Assembly (NCBI RefSeq): GCF_030271255.1 | Contig: NZ_JASJOM010000003.1 | Span: forward strand, 186,001 to 250,000 | From: Peribacillus folii | GTDB taxonomy: Bacteria; Bacillota; Bacilli; Bacillales; DSM-1321 | Direction of reading: 5' to 3' | Length of the DNA: 64,000 bases | In this document: one piece after another, positions 18,726 to 31,842 of the stretch | Numbering within the stretch: position 1 is the first letter of the stretch | Layout of the letters: every line of letters begins with the position of its first letter | The notes under the pieces: generated by a model | What the model was told of the DNA's origin: nothing | What the model saw: the letters and a program-made list of their open reading frames with translations, nothing else | The model's database searches: none | Program-made: the position numbers and the translations under genes

Positions 18726-20015
18726 ATGGGAGAAGAGAAACGGGACATCGTACTTGATGTCGAGGATGTGCCAAAGGTTGGTCAATGGATTACACTAAGC
18801 ATCCAGCATCTGTTCGCCATGTTCGGCGCGACGGTGCTTGTGCCATTCTTGGTAGGATTAAGCCCGGCGGTTGCATTGGTTTCGAGCGGGTTGGGGACAT
18901 TATCTTACTTACTGATAACGAAGGGGCAGATACCTGCTTATCTTGGCTCATCCTTCGCTTTCATTACGCCGATCATCGCTGCAAAGGCGTTGGGCGGACC
19001 TGAGGCCGCGATGATTGGCTGTTTTGCAGCAGGATTCATATATGGGATAGTAGCCTTGGTCATCCAAAAGGCCGGCTTGCGCTGGTTAATGAACATACTT
19101 CCTCCAGTCGTGGTAGGTCCGGTCATCATCGTAATCGGGCTAAGCCTTGCCGGAACGGCCGTAGACATGGCCATGTATGATCCGAAGCATGAATACAGCG
19201 TGACGTATATAGTAATAGCGCTTATTACATTGGCGGTAACCATCATTTGCAACGTATTCTTTAAAGGGTTCCTTAACTTGATTCCAATATTAATGGGGAT
19301 CATAGTCGGCTACGGCTGTTCGGCCATTGCGGGAATTATCGATTACGCGCCCATCCAGAAAGCGAAATGGTTTGAAATGCCTGATTTCATGCTCCCATAT
19401 GTCACCTATACTCCGACCTTCTCATGGGAAGTCATTGCCATCATGGTGCCCGTTGCCATCGTCACCTTATCCGAGCACATCGGACACCAGATGGTTTTAA
19501 GTAAGGTAGTCGGCAGAAACTTCTTGGAAAAGCCCGGCTTGCATCGCTCGATCCTGGGTGATGGGGCTGGTATCATGATAGGGTCCTTCATTGGAGGACC
19601 GCCGCTGACATCATATGGTGAAAATATCGGAGTTCTGACGATGACAAAGGCATACAGCGTGTATATCATCGGCGGGGCAGCGCTGGCTGCAATCTTCTTT
19701 GGCTTCAACGGTAAGATTTCAGCGGTCATCAGTTCGATACCTACAGCGGTTATGGGAGGAATTTCAATCCTGCTCTTCGGGATCATCGCTTCAAGCGGAC
19801 TGAGGATGCTGGTTGATAATAAAGTAGATTTTGACAAAAAAAGAAACCTGATGATCGCTTCAGTCATTCTGGTATTGGGAATCGGGGGAGCATTCGTGCA
19901 GCTTTCGGAAACGGTATCGCTTTCCGGAATGGCACTTTCGGCAATCGTCGGAATCGTTCTCAACCTGATCTTACCCGACCGGAAGAAAATTCCGGAGGAT
20001 ATCTTTGGAAAATAA
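18726..20015 (+). CDS. pyrP: Uracil permease PyrP
   Basis: Proton-coupled uracil importer of the NCS2/UraA family, with about 12-14 membrane segments. Signature stretches include QHLFAMFGATVLVP, GQIPAYLGSSFAFI, SEHIGHQMVLSKVVG (substrate-site Glu) and GGPPLTSYGENIGV. The frame is open from 18702, but ATG 18726 lies 8 bp after GGAGG, giving 429 residues. It sits between attenuators 2 and 3, so uptake and synthesis are regulated together. Confidence 0.96.
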   Translation: MGEEKRDIVLDVEDVPKVGQWITLSIQHLFAMFGATVLVPFLVGLSPAVALVSSGLGTLSYLLITKGQIPAYLGSSFAFITPIIAAKALGGPEAAMIGCFAAGFIYGIVALVIQKAGLRWLMNILPPVVVGPVIIVIGLSLAGTAVDMAMYDPKHEYSVTYIVIALITLAVTIICNVFFKGFLNLIPILMGIIVGYGCSAIAGIIDYAPIQKAKWFEMPDFMLPYVTYTPTFSWEVIAIMVPVAIVTLSEHIGHQMVLSKVVGRNFLEKPGLHRSILGDGAGIMIGSFIGGPPLTSYGENIGVLTMTKAYSVYIIGGAALAAIFFGFNGKISAVISSIPTAVMGGISILLFGIIASSGLRMLVDNKVDFDKKRNLMIASVILVLGIGGAFVQLSETVSLSGMALSAIVGIVLNLILPDRKKIPEDIFGK

Positions 20016-20045
20016 CTAAACCGAATAAAAATAGATCACCTTTTA

Positions 20046-20182
20046 AAAGAAGTCCAGAGAGGCTTAAAAGGGTGTTGCTGTAAAGATGAATGAGAACGGG
20101 ATAAAGCTATAGTCACATGCCCTTGTTCTCGCTCGTCTCTATGACCTACACCCTGTCCTTGAAAGGCGGGGTGTTTTATTAT
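20046..20182 (+). promoter_or_regulatory. PyrR attenuator 3 (pyrP-pyrB)
   Basis: The PyrR loop AAGTCCAGAGAGGCTT is at 20050-20065. The terminator ACACCCTGTCCTT/AAGGCGGGGTGT with a short T-run is at 20148-20180. GGGTGTTG near 20071 can pair with the 5' arm of the terminator as antiterminator. Confidence 0.9.
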
Positions 20183-20216
20183 GCCCCGCAGCACGATTGT
20201 GAAAGGAGCAGGAGTA

Positions 20217-21152
20217 ATGAAAAAATTATTCACAATGAATGAGCTGACCGTAACGGAAATTGAAGGAATTCTCCATGAAGCAGAAACTTTTGCCAACGGG
20301 TCGAGCTGGAATCCTAAGCTGCAAACGATGGTTGCCAATCTTTTCTTTGAACCAAGCACACGGACCAAATCAAGTTTTGAAATGGCGGAAAGGAAACTGG
20401 GCCTGGAGGTCATCCCTTTTGATGCCGGCACATCATCGGTATTAAAAGGAGAAACCTTGTATGACACGGTCAAAACGCTTGAGGCAATAGGCGTCCATGC
20501 CTTGATCATCAGGCATGAACAGGATAATTTTTTTGACGAATTGAAAGAGAAGGTAAGGATCCCGATAATCAATGCCGGAGATGGATGCGGTAATCACCCA
20601 ACCCAGTCATTGCTCGACTTATTGACGATAAAGCAAGAGTTTGATAGTTTCAAAGGTCTGAAGATTGCGATAATCGGCGATGTGAGGCATAGCCGTGTTG
20701 CCAAATCCAATGCTGAAGCATTAACACGTTTAGGGGCAGAGGTCGTATTCTCAGGTCCGCCTGAGTGGTTTGACGGAGACAATGGCTTGGGCAGGTATGA
20801 AGACATCGATCAAGCGATAGCGACTTCGGATGTGGTCATGTTGCTCAGGATCCAGCATGAAAGGCATAGTGAACAATACGAGCACGCAAATGGAAACTAT
20901 CTCAAACGCTATGGCCTGACGAAGAAACGTGAAAAAAATATGAAACAGGATGCAATCATCATGCATCCTGCACCAATAAACCGCGGTGTCGAAATTGACA
21001 GTGATTTAGTCGAATGCAGCCGCTCAAGAATTTTCAAACAAATGGAAAATGGCGTGTTCATCAGAATGGCCGTATTGAAAAATGTGCTCGAACAAACCGA
21101 AGGGGGAATGTACCATGAAAACTGTCATCAAAAATGGAGTATTGCTAGATAA
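20217..21152 (+). CDS. pyrB: Aspartate carbamoyltransferase catalytic subunit
   Basis: Joins carbamoyl phosphate and aspartate, the first committed step of UMP synthesis. [13 protein letters not shown] holds the carbamoyl-phosphate site; [15 protein letters not shown] and [12 protein letters not shown] complete the active site. The frame is open from 20181, but ATG 20217 after AAAGGAGCAGGAG gives [15 protein letters not shown] (311 residues). The C-terminus is a few residues longer than in B. subtilis and overlaps pyrC by 38 bp. No regulatory subunit gene is present, as is normal for Bacilli. Confidence 0.97.
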   Translation: MKKLFTMNELTVTEIEGILHEAETFANGSSWNPKLQTMVANLFFEPSTRTKSSFEMAERKLGLEVIPFDAGTSSVLKGETLYDTVKTLEAIGVHALIIRHEQDNFFDELKEKVRIPIINAGDGCGNHPTQSLLDLLTIKQEFDSFKGLKIAIIGDVRHSRVAKSNAEALTRLGAEVVFSGPPEWFDGDNGLGRYEDIDQAIATSDVVMLLRIQHERHSEQYEHANGNYLKRYGLTKKREKNMKQDAIIMHPAPINRGVEIDSDLVECSRSRIFKQMENGVFIRMAVLKNVLEQTEGGMYHENCHQKWSIAR

Positions 21153-22401
21153 CCATAATTCATTCAAAAAAGCGGACATTGAAATGGAAGGTAAGGTCAT
21201 CACGAAAATCGGCGAGGATTTGGCAACGGATAATTGCAGCGTAGTGGATGCAAAAGGGATGCTCATTACAGCAGGGTTCATTGACCTCCACGTCCATTTA
21301 CGCGAACCGGGCGGCGAGCATAAGGAAACGATCGAAAGCGGTACGCTTGCAGCAGCAAGGGGCGGTTTCACGACGGTTGCTGCGATGCCTAACACAAGGC
21401 CGGTCCCGGATACGGTGGAGCACTTAGAAGCGCTTAATCGGAAAATCGAAGAAACGGCACATGTACGGGTCCTTCCTTATGCATCGATTACGATAAGGGA
21501 AGCGGGCAAAGAATTGACGGACTTTGCTTCCTTGAAACAAACGGGTGCCTTCGCTTTTACGGACGACGGCGTAGGGATTCAAGAAGCGGGGATGATGCTT
21601 GAGGCGATGAAACGGGCTGCCGCCCAAGATATGGCGATTGTCGCTCATTGTGAAGATAATAGCTTGATCAACAAAGGCTCCGTCCATGAAGGAAGATTCT
21701 CCAAAGAACAGGGAATCAATGGAATTCCGTCTGTTTGCGAAGCTGTACATATTGCCAGGGATATCCTCCTTGCGGAAGCGGCAGACTGCCATTACCACGT
21801 TTGCCACATTTCGACGAAGGAATCGGTCAGAATCGTACGCGATGCAAAACGTGCAGGCATTCGGGTCACCGCCGAGGTTACCCCGCATCACTTATTATTG
21901 TGTGAGGATGATATACCGGGGCTTGATGCCAATTATAAAATGAACCCTCCATTAAGAGGGCGTGAAGATCGAGACGCATTGATTGAAGGGCTGCTTGACG
22001 GAACCATCGATTTCATTGCAACGGACCATGCTCCACATGGAGCCGAGGAAAAAGCACAAGGAATGCAGCTGGCTCCTTTTGGCATAGTAGGGTTGGAAAC
22101 AGCCTTTCCGCTGTTATATACCGAATTGGTCATAAAGGAAGTTTTGACTTTAAAGCAATTGGTCGACTTCTTGACGATCAAGCCATCTGAAAGCTTCTCC
22201 CTTCCATATGGGGAACTGAAGGAAGGTGCTATAGCCGATATCGTGCTCATCGACCTGGAAGTTGAAAAAGAAATTAATGCAGAAGAGTTTGCATCAAAAG
22301 GTAAAAATACACCTTTCAATGATAAGAAATGCTATGGCTGGCCGGTCATGACGATTTCTGAAGGAAAAATAGCTTGGGAAAAAGGACGTGTTCAACAATG
22401 A
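21115..22401 (+). CDS. pyrC: Dihydroorotase
   Basis: Zinc amidohydrolase that cyclises carbamoyl aspartate. Metal ligands are visible in [13 protein letters not shown] (HxH), [16 protein letters not shown] and ATDHAPH. ATG 21115, after AAGGGGGAA, gives [16 protein letters not shown] (428 residues); an in-frame ATG at 21082 lies within pyrB and lacks a ribosome binding site. It overlaps pyrB and pyrAA (ATGA). Confidence 0.97.
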   Translation: MKTVIKNGVLLDNHNSFKKADIEMEGKVITKIGEDLATDNCSVVDAKGMLITAGFIDLHVHLREPGGEHKETIESGTLAAARGGFTTVAAMPNTRPVPDTVEHLEALNRKIEETAHVRVLPYASITIREAGKELTDFASLKQTGAFAFTDDGVGIQEAGMMLEAMKRAAAQDMAIVAHCEDNSLINKGSVHEGRFSKEQGINGIPSVCEAVHIARDILLAEAADCHYHVCHISTKESVRIVRDAKRAGIRVTAEVTPHHLLLCEDDIPGLDANYKMNPPLRGREDRDALIEGLLDGTIDFIATDHAPHGAEEKAQGMQLAPFGIVGLETAFPLLYTELVIKEVLTLKQLVDFLTIKPSESFSLPYGELKEGAIADIVLIDLEVEKEINAEEFASKGKNTPFNDKKCYGWPVMTISEGKIAWEKGRVQQ

Positions 22402-23504
22402 AAAGACAGCTAATTTTGGAAGATGGAACGATTTTCCTTGGAGAAGCATTCGGCGGGGACGTGGAAAAAATCGGCGAGGTCGTGTTTAACACAGGAATGA
22501 CCGGATACCAGGAAATACTTTCCGATCCATCATATTGTGGCCAAATCGTCACACTGACATACCCATTAATTGGTAATTACGGGATCAATCGAGACGACTT
22601 TGAATCAATAAACCCAGCGATAGCAGGCTTTATCGTCAAAGAGGCGGCAGACCATCCTTCCAACTGGCGCAGCCAAACATCACTAGATGAATTTTTGAGA
22701 ATGAAGAACATACCTGGAATAAGCGGAATCGATACAAGGAAGCTGACAAGGATCATCAGGAAATCAGGTGCCCTGAAAGGTGCGATCTGCAACATTAACA
22801 AAGATGCCCAAGAAGTCATTTCCCAGTTGAAAGCAACCGTGATCCCAACGAACCAAGTGAAGCAGGTTTCTACGAAAGCGCCATATTCAAGCCCAGGCAG
22901 GGGGCACAGGGTCGTTCTTGTTGACTATGGCATGAAGCATGGAATATTACGGGAACTGACGAAGCGCGGCTGTGATGTAGTCGTCGTCCCTTATAACGTC
23001 ACGGCTGAGGAAGTGTTGCAATACCACCCGGACGGCGTGATGCTTTCTAACGGACCTGGAGATCCGAAAAGTGTACAAGAGACGATTGAAATGATACGCA
23101 CGATCCAAACAAAAGTGCCGTTATTCGGAATCTGTTTGGGCCATCAACTTTTCGCCCTTGCAAATGGAGCAGATACGGAAAAACTAAAATTCGGCCATCG
23201 CGGCTCGAACCATCCAGTAAAGGATCTTCGTACCGGAAAGGTATCCATCACTTCCCAAAATCATGGATATACGGTTGAACCGCTTTCCATCGAGCGGACG
23301 GAGCTTATGGTGACCCATAAGGCATTGAATGACGATACAATCGAAGGCCTGCGACATAAGAAATATCCAGCCTTCACGGTACAGTACCATCCTGAAGCTT
23401 CACCTGGACCGGAAGACGCCAACTACCTATTTAATGAATTTATACAAATGATCGAGACTGCAACTACCAAGGGGGAAAAAACATGCCAAAACGCAATGAT
23501 ATAA
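22398..23504 (+). CDS. pyrAA: Carbamoyl-phosphate synthase small (glutaminase) subunit, pyrimidine type
   Basis: Supplies ammonia from glutamine to PyrAB. The N-terminal CPSase small domain is followed by a class I amidotransferase: nucleophile Cys at about residue 246 in [13 protein letters not shown], and the His/Glu pair in [12 protein letters not shown]. The start at ATG 22398 overlaps the pyrC stop as ATGA; this gives 368 residues, starting [16 protein letters not shown]. It overlaps pyrAB by 22 bp. Confidence 0.97.
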   Translation: MKRQLILEDGTIFLGEAFGGDVEKIGEVVFNTGMTGYQEILSDPSYCGQIVTLTYPLIGNYGINRDDFESINPAIAGFIVKEAADHPSNWRSQTSLDEFLRMKNIPGISGIDTRKLTRIIRKSGALKGAICNINKDAQEVISQLKATVIPTNQVKQVSTKAPYSSPGRGHRVVLVDYGMKHGILRELTKRGCDVVVVPYNVTAEEVLQYHPDGVMLSNGPGDPKSVQETIEMIRTIQTKVPLFGICLGHQLFALANGADTEKLKFGHRGSNHPVKDLRTGKVSITSQNHGYTVEPLSIERTELMVTHKALNDDTIEGLRHKKYPAFTVQYHPEASPGPEDANYLFNEFIQMIETATTKGEKTCQNAMI

Positions 23505-26500
23505 AAAGCATCCTAGTGATCGGCTCGGGTCCGATTGTCATCGGGCAGGCCGCCGAATTCGATTATGCAGGAACGCAAGCATGCATGGCCTTGAAGGAAG
23601 AAGGATACCGAGTAATCCTGATTAACTCCAACCCTGCTACGATCATGACAGACAGTGAAATGGCTGATGCGGTTTATATCGAACCGATCACATTGGAATT
23701 TGTCAGCAAAATCATTCGTAAAGAGCGTCCTGATGCACTGTTACCTACGCTTGGCGGACAGACCGGGCTGAATATGGCGGTTGAACTGTCAGAAGCGGGA
23801 ATCCTGGAAGAATGCAATGTGCAGATTCTTGGGACGAAGCTTTCCGCGATTCAGCAAGCGGAAGACCGGGACCTTTTCCGAACTTTGATGAACGATCTTG
23901 GGGAACCGGTTCCTGACAGTGACATCATTCATAACCTGGAAGAAGCGTATAAGTTTGTTGAACGGGTAGGTTATCCGGTCATCGTTCGCCCGGCCTTTAC
24001 GCTTGGCGGAACGGGCGGCGGGATTTGCGATGACGAAGAGCAACTGATCGAGATCGTGGAGGGCGGCCTGAAAAGCAGTCCCGTTCACCAGTGTCTGCTC
24101 GAGAAAAGCATTGCCGGTTTCAAAGAGGTGGAATATGAAGTGATGCGTGATTCGAACGATAATGCCATTGTCGTTTGTAATATGGAGAACTTCGACCCTG
24201 TCGGCGTCCATACGGGGGATTCAATTGTTGCGGCACCAAGCCAAACATTAAGTGATAGAGAGTACCAAATGCTTAGAAATACATCCTTGAAAATTATCCG
24301 TGCCCTGAAAATTGAAGGAGGATGCAATGTTCAGCTAGCCCTGGATCCAAATAGCTATCAATACTACGTTATTGAAGTGAACCCGAGGGTGAGCCGTTCG
24401 TCAGCGCTTGCTTCAAAGGCAACCGGGTATCCGATTGCCAAGCTTGCAGCAAAAATCGCGGTTGGCTTGACACTTGATGAAATGATGAACCCGGTCACGG
24501 GCAAAACCTATGCGAATTTTGAACCGGCATTGGATTATGTTGTAACGAAAATCCCGCGCTGGCCATTCGATAAGTTCGAAAGTGCCAATCGCAGGCTCGG
24601 TACCCAAATGAAGGCGACGGGAGAAGTCATGGCCATAGGCCGTACCTTCGAAGAATCGATCCTGAAAGCTGTGCGTTCCCTTGAAGCCGGCATATATCAT
24701 CTCGAATTGAATGACGAGTTTGAGGATGAAAAAATTGAAAAACGGATCCGTAAAGCTGGAGATGAGCGGTTATTCTATATCGGCGAAGCGCTAAGAAGGG
24801 GCAAAACGATCGAAACCATTCATGAATGGAGCCAAATTGATTTATTCTTCCTCCATAAGCTGAAAAAAATCATTGACTTTGAAAAGGAGCTGCTGGAGCA
24901 TTCCTTTGATTGTGACGTGCTGCAAAAAGCCAAAGAACTTGGTTTTTCTGACAAAACGATTGCAGAAATCTGGAACGTTCCCGAAATTGAAGTATATGAA
25001 TATCGGAAACAACGAGGAATCGTCCCGGTATACAAAATGGTCGATACTTGTGCTGCGGAATTCGAATCGGAAACACCGTATTTCTATGGAACATACGAAG
25101 ATGAAAATGAATCCATCGTAACTGATAAGAAAAGCGTCATCGTCCTTGGTTCAGGTCCGATCCGGATCGGCCAAGGCGTTGAATTCGATTATGCGACTGT
25201 ACATTCCGTCTGGGCCATCAAAGAAGCAGGCTATGAAGCAATCATCGTCAACAATAATCCAGAGACGGTTTCAACGGATTTCAGCATCTCCGACAAACTT
25301 TATTTTGAACCTTTAACATTGGAAGATGTGATGCATGTCATCGATTTGGAAAAACCGGAAGGAGTCATCGTCCAATTTGGAGGACAAACGGCCATCAACC
25401 TTGCGGAGGGATTGGTTGAAAGAGGCGTGAAGATACTCGGCACTTCATTGGAAGATCTCGACAGAGCGGAAAACCGCAATAAATTCGAGAGGGCCCTAAA
25501 GGATTTGGGCATACCGCAGCCTAAGGGCAAAACCGCTACATCCGTTGCCGAAGCAATCGTCATTGCGGAAGATATCGGCTATCCCGTCTTGGTCAGGCCG
25601 TCATATGTACTCGGCGGAAGAGCGATGGAAATCGTCTATAAGCAAGAAGAATTGCTGCATTACATGAAAAATGCCGTGAAAATCAATCCGGACCATCCCG
25701 TTCTGATCGATCGCTACTTGACGGGTAAAGAAGTCGAAGTCGATGGGATATCTGATGGAAAAACGGTCGTCATACCAGGGATTATGGAACATATCGAGCG
25801 TGCGGGCGTCCACTCGGGAGATTCAATTGCCGTCTATCCGCCACAGAATTTAACGGAAAAACAAAAAGAAGTGATCATCGACTATACAACAAGACTGGCA
25901 AAAGGCTTGAATATCATTGGTCTTCTGAACATTCAATATGTCATCAGCAACGATGAAGTATATGTCATTGAAGTCAATCCGCGTTCAAGCAGGACGGTCC
26001 CATTCTTAAGTAAAATTACGAATGTGCCAATGGCAAATTTAGCCACGAAGGTAATCCTTGGCCACTCGCTGGAAAGACAAGGTTACCAATCCGGATTAGT
26101 GACAGAACAATCGGGGGTTTACGTAAAAGTGCCGGTCTTCTCTTTTGCAAAATTAAGAGGTGTAGATATTTCCCTCGGACCTGAAATGAAATCGACCGGT
26201 GAAGTGATGGGAAAAGATAGCACGCTTGAAAAAGCCTTATATAAAGGGCTGGTCGCCTCCGGGTTCAAAATTAAAGGACATGGCTCGGTCTTATTAACAA
26301 TATCGGATAAGGATAAGCAAGAGGCACTGCTATTGGCAAGACGGTTCCATAATATTGGCTTTAAGCTGATTGCCACAAGCGGTACTGCGTCGCATTTGAA
26401 GCAATCGGGCATCCCTGCTGCGATTGTCGGTAAAATCGGCGAAGAAGGCAGAAACCTGCTTGATGTCATCAGAAACGGGGAAGCTCAGTTCGTCATCAAT

Positions 26501-26685
26501 ACTTTGACAAAAGGAAAACAGCCTGAACGTGATGGATTCCGGATTCGCCGTGAATCGGTTGAAAATGGAGTGACATGCCTAACATCACTCGATACGGCCG
26601 AAGCGATTTTAAGAGTGATCGAATCCATGACCTTCTCTGCAGAAGCGATGGGCAAAATGGAAAAAAGCCGTGAGGTGAGCTATAT

Positions 26686-26689
<4 letters not shown>
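23483..26689 (+). CDS. pyrAB: Carbamoyl-phosphate synthase large subunit, pyrimidine type
   Basis: Makes carbamoyl phosphate from bicarbonate, ammonia and two ATP. Two homologous ATP-grasp halves are visible: [19 protein letters not shown] at the start and [18 protein letters not shown] near residue 555, each followed by RPAFTLGG or RPSYVLGG motifs. The last ~140 residues form the MGS-like regulatory domain ([14 protein letters not shown]) that binds effectors such as UMP/PRPP. Its 1068 residues are full length. It overlaps pyrAA and pyrK. Confidence 0.98.
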
Positions 26690-29084
<2,395 letters not shown>

Positions 29085-29091
<7 letters not shown>

Positions 29092-29720
29092 ACGAAACGA
29101 TTGCCGAACATCTATTGGAAATAAAAGCAGTGTACCTGCAGCCGAATGACCCTTTCACTTGGGCATCAGGAATTCAATCACCGATTTATTGTGATAACCG
29201 CTTAACCCTTTCTTACCCAACGGTGCGTACGGAAATCGCGGAAGGATTAAAGGGTTTGATTGAGCAGCATTTCCCGGAAGCTGATCTGATTGCAGGTACC
29301 GCTACTGCCGGCATTCCGCATGCAGCCTGGGTGAGCGAAAAATTAAATGCACCGATGTGCTATGTCCGCTCTAAAGCGAAGGGGCATGGAAAGGGAAATC
29401 AAATCGAGGGCAGAGCCGTTCCGGGACAAAAAGTGGTGGTCGTGGAAGATTTGATATCAACCGGAGGCAGTGTGATCACCGCTGTAAATGCACTGAAAGA
29501 AGCGGGATGCGAGGTTCTTGGAGTCGTTTCGATCTTTACCTACGAATTGGAAAAGGGAAAAGAAAAGTTAAGTGCGGAAGGCATCACGAACCATTCATTG
29601 AGCGACTATTCAACATTGATCAAAGTCGCTAATGAAAAAGGATACATCACGGCGGATGAATTGGAAAAGCTTAAAAAATGGCGCGAGAATCCAGCGGATA
29701 CAGCTTGGATTTCCGCATGA
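29085..29720 (+). CDS. pyrE: Orotate phosphoribosyltransferase
   Basis: Adds ribose phosphate to orotate using PRPP. The PRPP motif [18 protein letters not shown] is at residues about 117-134, and [15 protein letters not shown] is the catalytic loop. ATG 29085 after GGGAGGG gives [16 protein letters not shown] (211 residues). It is the last gene of the pyr operon and is closed by a strong terminator. Confidence 0.97.
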
Positions 29721-29726
29721 AAATGA

Positions 29727-29768
29727 AGGCGTCCCAATCACTCATGATTGGGACGCCTCCATTTTTTT
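29727..29768. terminator. Bidirectional terminator between pyrE and rqcH
   Basis: GGCGTCCCAATCA, a CTCA loop and TGATTGGGACGCC (29729-29758) form a perfect 13-bp stem with TTTTTTT on the + side and A/T-rich sequence on the other. It separates the convergent genes pyrE (+) and rqcH (-). Confidence 0.92.
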
Positions 29769-31488
29769 ACTGTTTTATCGCTTCCTTTAAGCGGATGACA
29801 GTATCGGCATCCGGAGTGATGTATACGGTTTGCTGCTGTTCATAGATTACGAAACCGGGCTTGGAGCCATTCGGTTTCTTGACATGGCGGACTTGAGTGA
29901 AGTCAACGGGAACAGAGCTCGATTGTTTGGCTTTACTGAAGAAAGCTGCCAAAACGGCTGCCTCTTTTATCGTTTCTTCGCTGGGTGATTCATTTCGGAT
30001 CACGACATGTGATCCCGGGATGTCTTTCGTATGAAGCCAGATTTCATCCCGGCGTGCAAATTTGTTCGTTAAATAGTCATTTTGTTTATTATTCTTTCCG
30101 ACAAAAATGAGATCCCCATCTGTAGCATGATAGGTTTCAAGCTGCGGTTTGGCATTGGCAGGCTTTTTCATGCCTTTTTTCTTTTTTTGGCGTATGTAGC
30201 CTTCTTCCTGGAGCTCCTCGCGTATTTCCTCTATATCCCTGGGCGAAGCTGATTGAAGTTGCTGGTGCAGGGCTTCGAAGTAGGATAATTCCAATTTCGT
30301 CTTTTCGATTTGTTCTTGGACCACTCCGACCGCATTTTTGGACTTTTGGTATTTGGAGAAGTATTTTTGGGCATTATCGGACGGGTTTTTTAACGGGTCA
30401 AGCGGAATCGTAATCGTACCTTGCTCCTCATCATAATAATTGGAAACCTCAATCTCCTTCATGCCTTTTTGCATTTGATAAAGATTAGCTGTAAGCAGCT
30501 CACCGAACAATTGATACTGTTCACCGCGTTCCGTATCTTTTAACGTACGTTCGAGCTTGCCGATTTTTTTTGAATTCTTTTCGATTTCATTTGAAATGAA
30601 CCGTTCCACATCCTGGCTCTTCTGTTTAACTCGATCTCGTTCAGCCTTGCCGAAGTAATATCTGTCCAGCATTTCGCTTAATGAAGGAAACGTCCGTTGT
30701 GTTTCACCCAGGTGTTCAAGTGGAAGCATATAAAAAACTTCTTTATTGCCATCTTTTTTAATCGTCGCCGTATATTTTTGTGCCGATATTTCTTCAATAA
30801 GGCTTGAAAAAGCGGCAGGAAGGGTGATGCTGTTGGCCAAATCAGCACGGTAGACGGCTTCCTTTGCTACTAAAGGTGAAATTCCTGAAAAGCTGGCGAC
30901 AAGCTGTCTGTCAAGCCTCCCTGCATTGAAATCCAGTTTTTTTCTGATATCGTCTTCCGTGGCCTCGAAGGGATTAATCTTCTCTTGGGCTGGAGGCACT
31001 TTATATTCCTGACCTGGCAATATGGCACGGTAACTGTTCACCGCATATGAGACATGCTTAATGCTGTCCAATATCATGTTCCGTTCTTTATCAACTAGTA
31101 CAATGTTGCTGTGACGTCCCATAATTTCAATGATCAGTTGCTTTTGCGAAATATCCCCAAGCTCATTACGGCCCTTCACTTCCAAAATGATCATCCGATC
31201 GAGTTCATATTGATAAACATCTTCTATTGTATAGCCTTCAAGATGTTTTCGCAGAAGCATGCAGAACATGGGTGCTTCTTTTGGATTTTCATAGCTTTCT
31301 TCCGTCAATTGCACTCTTGAATAGCTTGGATGTGCTGATAAGAGGAGCTTATGGTTCTTCCCTCCTGCACGAACCACCAATATCACTTCATTTTTGTATG
31401 GCTGATGTACCTTGTTGATCCGACCGCCTTTTAATATAGAAGCGATTTCTTCGGTCATCGCTTTTGTAAATAATCCATCGAATGACAT
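29767..31488 (-). CDS. rqcH: Ribosome quality-control factor RqcH (NEMF/Rqc2 family)
   Basis: Binds stalled 50S-nascent-chain complexes and adds C-terminal alanine tails that mark them for degradation. The NFACT-N domain contains D97 and R98 ([15 protein letters not shown]), the pair required for tailing in B. subtilis RqcH. Central coiled coils (about 290-430) and the C-terminal NFACT-R domain ([19 protein letters not shown]) follow. Length is 573. The start ATG (31488, - strand) has GGAAG upstream. It is the only - strand gene in this half of the window, convergent with pyrE and divergent from the Ca2+ ATPase. Confidence 0.96.
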   Translation of the reverse strand: MSFDGLFTKAMTEEIASILKGGRINKVHQPYKNEVILVVRAGGKNHKLLLSAHPSYSRVQLTEESYENPKEAPMFCMLLRKHLEGYTIEDVYQYELDRMIILEVKGRNELGDISQKQLIIEIMGRHSNIVLVDKERNMILDSIKHVSYAVNSYRAILPGQEYKVPPAQEKINPFEATEDDIRKKLDFNAGRLDRQLVASFSGISPLVAKEAVYRADLANSITLPAAFSSLIEEISAQKYTATIKKDGNKEVFYMLPLEHLGETQRTFPSLSEMLDRYYFGKAERDRVKQKSQDVERFISNEIEKNSKKIGKLERTLKDTERGEQYQLFGELLTANLYQMQKGMKEIEVSNYYDEEQGTITIPLDPLKNPSDNAQKYFSKYQKSKNAVGVVQEQIEKTKLELSYFEALHQQLQSASPRDIEEIREELQEEGYIRQKKKKGMKKPANAKPQLETYHATDGDLIFVGKNNKQNDYLTNKFARRDEIWLHTKDIPGSHVVIRNESPSEETIKEAAVLAAFFSKAKQSSSVPVDFTQVRHVKKPNGSKPGFVIYEQQQTVYITPDADTVIRLKEAIKQ

Positions 31489-31572
31489 TCTATTTTTACT
31501 TCCTTTACATAAGATTTTCTATGATACTCCATTTTCTAAATGTGCTAGCATGGTCCGGCAATATTTCTTAAT

Positions 31573-31628
31573 CCTAATTACCGCGTTACTGGAGTTATCA
31601 GGCTTGATGCCCTTGCTACTTGCAAGGG
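31573..31628 (-). repeat. Two hairpins in the rqcH leader
   Basis: Read on the - strand, CCCTTGC-AAGTA-GCAAGGG (31628-31610) is a perfect 7-bp hairpin; CCTGAT...ATTAGG (31602-31573) forms a second stem with one mismatch and two further pairs. Both lie between the predicted promoter and the rqcH start. Their function is unknown. The rest of the 31489-31842 gap contains the start region of the divergent ATPase gene and no other support for a gene. Confidence 0.5.
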
Positions 31629-31680
31629 TTCGAATAAGCCATAATTATGGGGACCATTCTTCTTTCCGCAATTCTGTTTA

Positions 31681-31709
31681 ATTATAGCATTATTTTGGAC
31701 GAGTCTGAA
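31681..31709 (-). promoter_or_regulatory. Candidate promoter of rqcH
   Basis: On the - strand TTCAGA (31709-31704) and TATAAT (31686-31681) are 17 bp apart. Transcription would start near 31674, giving a 5' leader of about 185 nt. Confidence 0.6.
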
Positions 31710-31842
31710 TAATCATGGAAGAAGAGCAGGTTGTTTTATGTATCGATAAGCGGGCAGGTGTTTGGTGAGTAAAGAAAAAGCGCCTGTTTAAGATGTATAC
31801 AGGGGCCTATATCATTCTACTCAAAGGGATGTGTGATACTTG

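Noticed and set aside
31412..31681. 89-codon + strand frame in the rqcH-yloB gap
   Set aside because: It overlaps the rqcH start and its leader hairpins in antisense; no ribosome binding site.
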